A program made the translations under genes and the position numbers. From assembly GCA_039933315.1 (NCBI GenBank), contig JBDTOI010000164.1, positions 1 through 9,024 of the forward strand: 9,024 nt of DNA, written 5' to 3'. Positions 6,195 to 9,024 of the stretch are shown here, piece after piece; position 1 is the first letter of the stretch; each line of letters begins with the position of its first letter. Under the pieces are notes generated by a model, which worked only from the letters and a program-made list of their open reading frames with translations, was not told the origin of the DNA and searched no databases. Source of the stretch: DASXRU01 sp039933315 (GTDB lineage: Bacteria; Acidobacteriota; Blastocatellia; Pyrinomonadales; Pyrinomonadaceae).

Positions 6195-7340
6195 TTAGTC
6201 GGAAATCCCTCCGAGACTAATCGCGCAAAACTCGACAACCCGATTCTCGGCCCAGAAGCGGTCCTCCGCGGCTGAGTTAATTTGTTCCTTATTGGATCCC
6301 TTGCTGGAAGCACCGGCGGTCTTTTCGGCGATAAAGGCGACGTGGCCGCCGCGCTCGGGGGCGATTAATAGCAGGTAGGGATTCCCGGCCACTCGCGGAT
6401 CGCGCAGGGGAGCGAAGGGGATGAAGGGATCGTCCTGGGCGTGAATGATTACTGTCGGGATGCGGATTGCGGCCAGGAAAGGCAACGAGCTGGCCTTGTC
6501 GTAATAATCATCAACGCCTTCGAAGCCAAAGGCCGGGGCCGTGTACAGATCGTCAAACTCGCGCAGAGTTCGCGCCAGAGGGCGAGGCTCTGATTCGTAT
6601 AACTCGGGATAGAGCTTCTTCTTAAAATCAATGCGACGCTGCAGGCGAGTCACGAAGTTCCGGTGGTAGAGCCAATTTCGTTTTTCTCCAATTAACTGCG
6701 AGCTGGCGTTTAGGTCAACTGAAGGTGATACGGTGCAGACACCGGCAACCTCTTTCGGTGGGTTGTCGCCGTATTCACCAGCCAACTTCAAAACCATATT
6801 ACCGCCGAGGGAAAAGCCGACGAGAAAAAGCTCCCGTAATCCCTCGACAGAAATCAGTTCCTCAACTACGACCCGCAAATCTTCCGTCAGTCCGCCGTGA
6901 TAAAGCGTGGGCGTCAAGTGCTCCGTGCCGCCACAATTGCGCAGGTTCAAGCGCACCACATTGAAGCCCGCGCGAAAAGCCTTCTGCGCGGTACCCAGCA
7001 TATAAATGGAGGCGCTGGAGCCTTCGATGCCGTGCCAAAGGACCACGGTCGGCCGTCCATTGCGGTTGGGCTGCCAGCGACAATGGGCCAACACGCGAAC
7101 GCCCGGCTCCACTTCAAACAGGCGTTCTTCGTCGTGTTGTAGATGCGTACGTAGAAGTGATCTTCGCGGCCAGGCGTAGCCCGCCAGGGTTTGTGCGTGA
7201 CCGTTGACGAATAGTGGATGGGGCTTGAAAGGCTTGGCGCTAAAGGCGCTTTCAACTTTCGCCAGGAGGGAACGGGTCTCAATTTCTGCATTCCCGCGGC
7301 GGGCAGTGGGCAGGTCTGGAGATTCGCTGTGCGTGGTCAT
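6195..7340 (-). CDS. Alpha/beta hydrolase, YheT/EMB8 family
   Basis: A 381-residue serine hydrolase of the alpha/beta fold, YheT/EMB8-like group. Probable catalytic triad: Ser177 in the nucleophile elbow GFSLGGN (175-181), an aspartate in HAQDDPFIP (D303 or D304, at 300-308), and His333 in GGHVAF. The HGIEGSS segment at 103-109 fits the oxyanion-hole loop, and FVNGHAQTLAGYAWPRR (44-60) is the family's typical N-terminal motif. There is no signal peptide or membrane segment, so it is probably cytosolic or loosely membrane-associated. The natural substrate is unknown; relatives act on short-chain esters or lipids. A Ser/Lys-rich stretch at 342-358 before DRFWAEN looks like a small insertion. 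The ATG at 7340 is the only early methionine; no Shine-Dalgarno is visible and a repeat begins 6 nt upstream, so a shorter alternative-codon start is possible. It lies downstream of the POTRA gene on the same strand, separated by 143 bp of repeats. Confidence 0.9.
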   Translation of the reverse strand: MTTHSESPDLPTARRGNAEIETRSLLAKVESAFSAKPFKPHPLFVNGHAQTLAGYAWPRRSLLRTHLQHDEERLFEVEPGVRVLAHCRWQPNRNGRPTVVLWHGIEGSSASIYMLGTAQKAFRAGFNVVRLNLRNCGGTEHLTPTLYHGGLTEDLRVVVEELISVEGLRELFLVGFSLGGNMVLKLAGEYGDNPPKEVAGVCTVSPSVDLNASSQLIGEKRNWLYHRNFVTRLQRRIDFKKKLYPELYESEPRPLARTLREFDDLYTAPAFGFEGVDDYYDKASSLPFLAAIRIPTVIIHAQDDPFIPFAPLRDPRVAGNPYLLLIAPERGGHVAFIAEKTAGASSKGSNKEQINSAAEDRFWAENRVVEFCAISLGGISD

Positions 7341-7345
7341 CGTCT

Positions 7346-7390
7346 AATTTGGAGTGCGGTGGCAAGCGGAGGGCGACACCGCTTTGGATT
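7346..7390 (-). repeat. 45-bp hairpin repeat, copy A
   Basis: On the minus strand this begins AATCCAAAGCG and ends CGCACTCC plus a short A/T tail. Its arms GCGGTG/CACCGC form a perfect 6-bp stem (7356-7361 with 7377-7382). It is an inverted relative of copy B at 7436-7481. It ends 6 nt before the hydrolase ATG, so it would be in the 5' leader of that mRNA if transcription reads through from the POTRA gene. Confidence 0.75.
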
Positions 7391-7399
7391 GTTTGCATT

Positions 7400-7427
7400 G
7401 AGATCTCAAATTTCAGATCGCAGATTT
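7400..7427. repeat. GATCT-family intergenic repeat
   Basis: The segment GAGATCTCAAATTTCAGATC continues as GCAGATTT. Its first 11 bases (GAGATCTCAAA) are identical to 1971-1981 in the accD-folC spacer. It lies in the middle of the spacer, between the two inverted 45-bp repeats. Confidence 0.65.
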
Positions 7428-7435
7428 ATCAAAAG

Positions 7436-7481
7436 AATCCAAAGCGCCGTCGCTGCTTCGCTCTGCCGGCGCACTCCCAAT
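7436..7481 (+). repeat. 46-bp hairpin repeat, copy B
   Basis: On the plus strand this begins AATCCAAAGCG and ends CGCACTCCCAAT, matching copy A at both ends in inverted orientation. Its arms GCGCCG/CGGCGC (7444-7449 with 7467-7472) form a perfect 6-bp stem although two positions in each arm differ from copy A. It directly abuts the TAG stop of the POTRA gene (7482-7484). It might act as a transcript 3' end for that gene; on the minus strand the hairpin is followed by a moderately T-rich stretch but no clean U-tract. Confidence 0.75.
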
Positions 7482-8807
7482 CTACTTGGTGGTGACGGTG
7501 ATGGTGACGTCGACGGTTAGTTTCTGGCGGTCAGGTTTCTCTTCGATGCCGATCTTTGGCGGCCAACCAGCCCCGCCGCGCGCCGCGAAAACCGGGCGCA
7601 ACACGTCTATGATGTCCCTGCGCATAAATTCTTCCACGTAGGCGGTGTCGTACACAGTGCCTACCGGCAGTCGCCAATCTTCCTTCAATATTTGGGCATC
7701 GTTTTCGCCGAGACCCACAATCTTCAAATTACCCATGTGATACTGCGGTCCCTCCGTCACTTCCATCTTGAAGGTGACGCGTTGTTTCTCGTCGTCGAAT
7801 TCGGCCGCTGGTTTAATGCGAACTGCAATGTAGCCTTTGTGCCCAAAGGCTTTTCTAACGAATTGCATACCCTTGTCGAACTTCAGCCCATCGGCGACAT
7901 CTCCTGACTTCATACTCAGCGCCGCGTCGAGCTCGGCGCCGGACACGGAGGCGTTGCCGGTCCAGTCCGCTTTTTCCCAGGAGTAGACCGCGCACTCATC
8001 GACGGGAATGGTCACTGCCAGCGCGCCTTTGCACGATGAGGTATCGGCGATTTCCAACACGGCTGAGGATTCAGCGAACTTTGCGCGCAGCCGCCCCTTT
8101 TGGCGGTAGAGTGGGAAGAGGGTCGCGGCAGCAAAACTTCCGGTGGACGTTTTTGAATAATCGTTCTCGGTAAGCTGCTTCGAGGCGTTTCTTAACTCGT
8201 CTTCGGTAATCCCAGCCGCGCCGGGGAAATGCAGCGAGCAGACTCGCAGCGGCACACCCTTAACACTAAAAAGATAAGACAGACGCTGCGAAAGATCTGC
8301 GGACAAGTATTCAACGCGCCCGGGGATTTTCTTTTCCTCGAGCAAGCGTTGCAGGGCCTTCGCAATTTCGTCCACGGTGGAACCGGATTCAGGGGCCGTC
8401 CCCGTGAAAAAGGGAACGTCCCGACGAATGGCCGCGACCAGCTCTACATCGGAGAACCAGACAAAGTTGTCGAAGACGACCTGCGCTGGCCGATCCGCTT
8501 CCTCTACCTGAAAAGTGACGTTAACCTGATTGCCCGTGCTGCGCACGCGGTAACCCAGACGGGCAAAGAGGCCGCTGTCCACAAGTTTCTTGGCGCCGTC
8601 ATCTATCAAAGGCTCGCTGAAGGGATCGCCTGATTGCAGACCGCTGATCGCCAGCGCCTGTTCCTGTGTCAGGCGGCGTAAGCCTATGAATTCCACCCGG
8701 CCCACCTGCAGTGGTTTGGCAGGCTCCGGTTGCTGGGCCGCAGCGCCTGGAGCAAGTAGCGTTAAGTGGATAAAGGAGGCGAAAAGCAGGAAAAGAAGTT
8801 GCTTCAT
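7482..8807 (-). CDS. Exported multi-POTRA protein without a beta-barrel
   Basis: A 441-residue protein related to the periplasmic part of BamA/Omp85 proteins. Starting at the ATG at 8807 gives a clear signal peptide (MKQLLFLLFASFIHLTLL, probable cut after GAAA near residue 24); an in-frame ATG at 8852 would put 15 polar residues in front and is less likely. The first POTRA at about 33-103 is clearest: VGRVEFIGLRRLTQEQALAI, then GDPFSEPLIDDGAKKLVDSG, then VNVTFQVEE. Further POTRA-like segments lie at about 107-182, 186-267, 272-353 and 355-440, the last two ending in VTFKMEVTEGP and LTVDVTITV. Bacterial Omp85 proteins normally continue into a 16-strand barrel of 300 or more residues. Here the protein stops after the last POTRA and the DNA beyond is repeat, so none can be encoded. 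It probably resides in the periplasm; any role in outer-membrane assembly or secretion is inferred. Divisions of the middle segments are my estimate. Confidence 0.85.
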   Translation of the reverse strand: MKQLLFLLFASFIHLTLLAPGAAAQQPEPAKPLQVGRVEFIGLRRLTQEQALAISGLQSGDPFSEPLIDDGAKKLVDSGLFARLGYRVRSTGNQVNVTFQVEEADRPAQVVFDNFVWFSDVELVAAIRRDVPFFTGTAPESGSTVDEIAKALQRLLEEKKIPGRVEYLSADLSQRLSYLFSVKGVPLRVCSLHFPGAAGITEDELRNASKQLTENDYSKTSTGSFAAATLFPLYRQKGRLRAKFAESSAVLEIADTSSCKGALAVTIPVDECAVYSWEKADWTGNASVSGAELDAALSMKSGDVADGLKFDKGMQFVRKAFGHKGYIAVRIKPAAEFDDEKQRVTFKMEVTEGPQYHMGNLKIVGLGENDAQILKEDWRLPVGTVYDTAYVEEFMRRDIIDVLRPVFAARGGAGWPPKIGIEEKPDRQKLTVDVTITVTTK

Positions 8808-8879
8808 GAGTGAATCGGTGTTCACAATACGACTTCGATAATCAGAATTCATAATTGAGTGTTTGACCCTTTGACGGGA

Positions 8880-8908
8880 GAGTCACGAATGCTTGTATTA
8901 CGTGACTC
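8880..8908. promoter_or_regulatory. Operator-like inverted repeat upstream of the POTRA gene
   Basis: GAGTCACG (8880-8887) and CGTGACTC (8901-8908) are perfect 8-bp inverted arms around a 13-nt centre. The site lies just downstream of a candidate -10 box (8910-8915), where a repressor site or the stem of a 5'-leader hairpin would be expected. It may instead be the tail of an unrelated upstream transcript. Nothing in the window encodes an obvious regulator for it. Confidence 0.4.
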
Positions 8909-8909
8909 G

Positions 8910-8937
8910 ATTGTAGATCAAGGGCGAGCAGCGCCAA
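8910..8937 (-). promoter_or_regulatory. Candidate sigma-70-type promoter of the POTRA gene
   Basis: On the minus strand TTGGCG (8932-8937) and TACAAT (8910-8915) are separated by 16 bp. They match the -35 consensus at four and the -10 consensus at five of six positions. The predicted start would be near 8903, about 95 nt before the ATG at 8807, inside the operator-like palindrome. The remaining bases 8938-9024 hold only small imperfect palindromes (for example ATGTC-C-GACAT at 8994-9004) and no gene that I can see. Confidence 0.38.
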
Positions 8938-9024
8938 AACCCGGAGTGGGCCGGCAGTGCCCTAATTTGGGTAACAATATACTTGGCTCATCAATGTCCG
9001 ACATGCTTTAGCTTGTCGTCGCGA

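Noticed and set aside
8808..8852. Upstream ATG at 8852 for the POTRA protein
   Set aside because: It adds 15 polar residues ahead of a good signal peptide; neither start has a strong Shine-Dalgarno, so the signal peptide decides.

Overview
The window is a 9 kb chromosomal segment of ordinary housekeeping and envelope genes. It fits a Gram-negative, GC-rich soil-type bacterium. My best guess is Acidobacteriota, possibly Blastocatellia/Pyrinomonadales. That guess rests on protein style (a long secreted proline-rich protein with a pilin-like tail, and a barrel-less POTRA protein) and on palindromic and GATCT-rich intergenic repeats that I associate with that group from memory. No 16S or other decisive marker is present. 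The outer-membrane-type POTRA protein and Sec signal peptides do support a diderm envelope.

Layout. Bases 1-3107 hold three minus-strand genes, read right to left: accD (acetyl-CoA carboxylase beta subunit), folC (folylpolyglutamate/dihydrofolate synthase) and an ADP-ribose-pyrophosphatase-type Nudix hydrolase. folC and the Nudix gene are 10 nt apart and surely co-transcribed. accD and folC keep an order also known from E. coli, but are separated by a 248-bp spacer full of palindromes. Bases 3108-3366 are a divergent spacer. Bases 3367-5973 (plus strand) encode an 868-residue exported protein of unknown function. Bases 5974-6194 separate convergent genes and hold a striking nested inverted-repeat structure with MITE-like ends. 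Bases 6195-7340 (minus) encode a YheT/EMB8-type alpha/beta hydrolase. Bases 7341-7481 consist almost entirely of two inverted copies of a 45-bp hairpin repeat around a GATCT-type repeat. Bases 7484-8807 (minus) encode an exported protein of five POTRA-like segments and no beta-barrel. Bases 8808-9024 are its upstream region, with a candidate promoter and operator-like palindrome. No gap without a gene exceeds 300 bp.

How the genes relate. accD, folC and the Nudix gene serve fatty-acid initiation, folate/one-carbon metabolism and nucleotide-sugar clean-up; they share a neighbourhood rather than a pathway. The two exported proteins and the hydrolase have no obvious functional link. I found no phage, IS transposase, CRISPR, toxin-antitoxin, defence or biosynthetic system. 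The unexplained part of the window is its intergenic DNA: nearly every spacer carries structured repeats of at least three families. One pair shows compensatory base changes in its hairpin stem.
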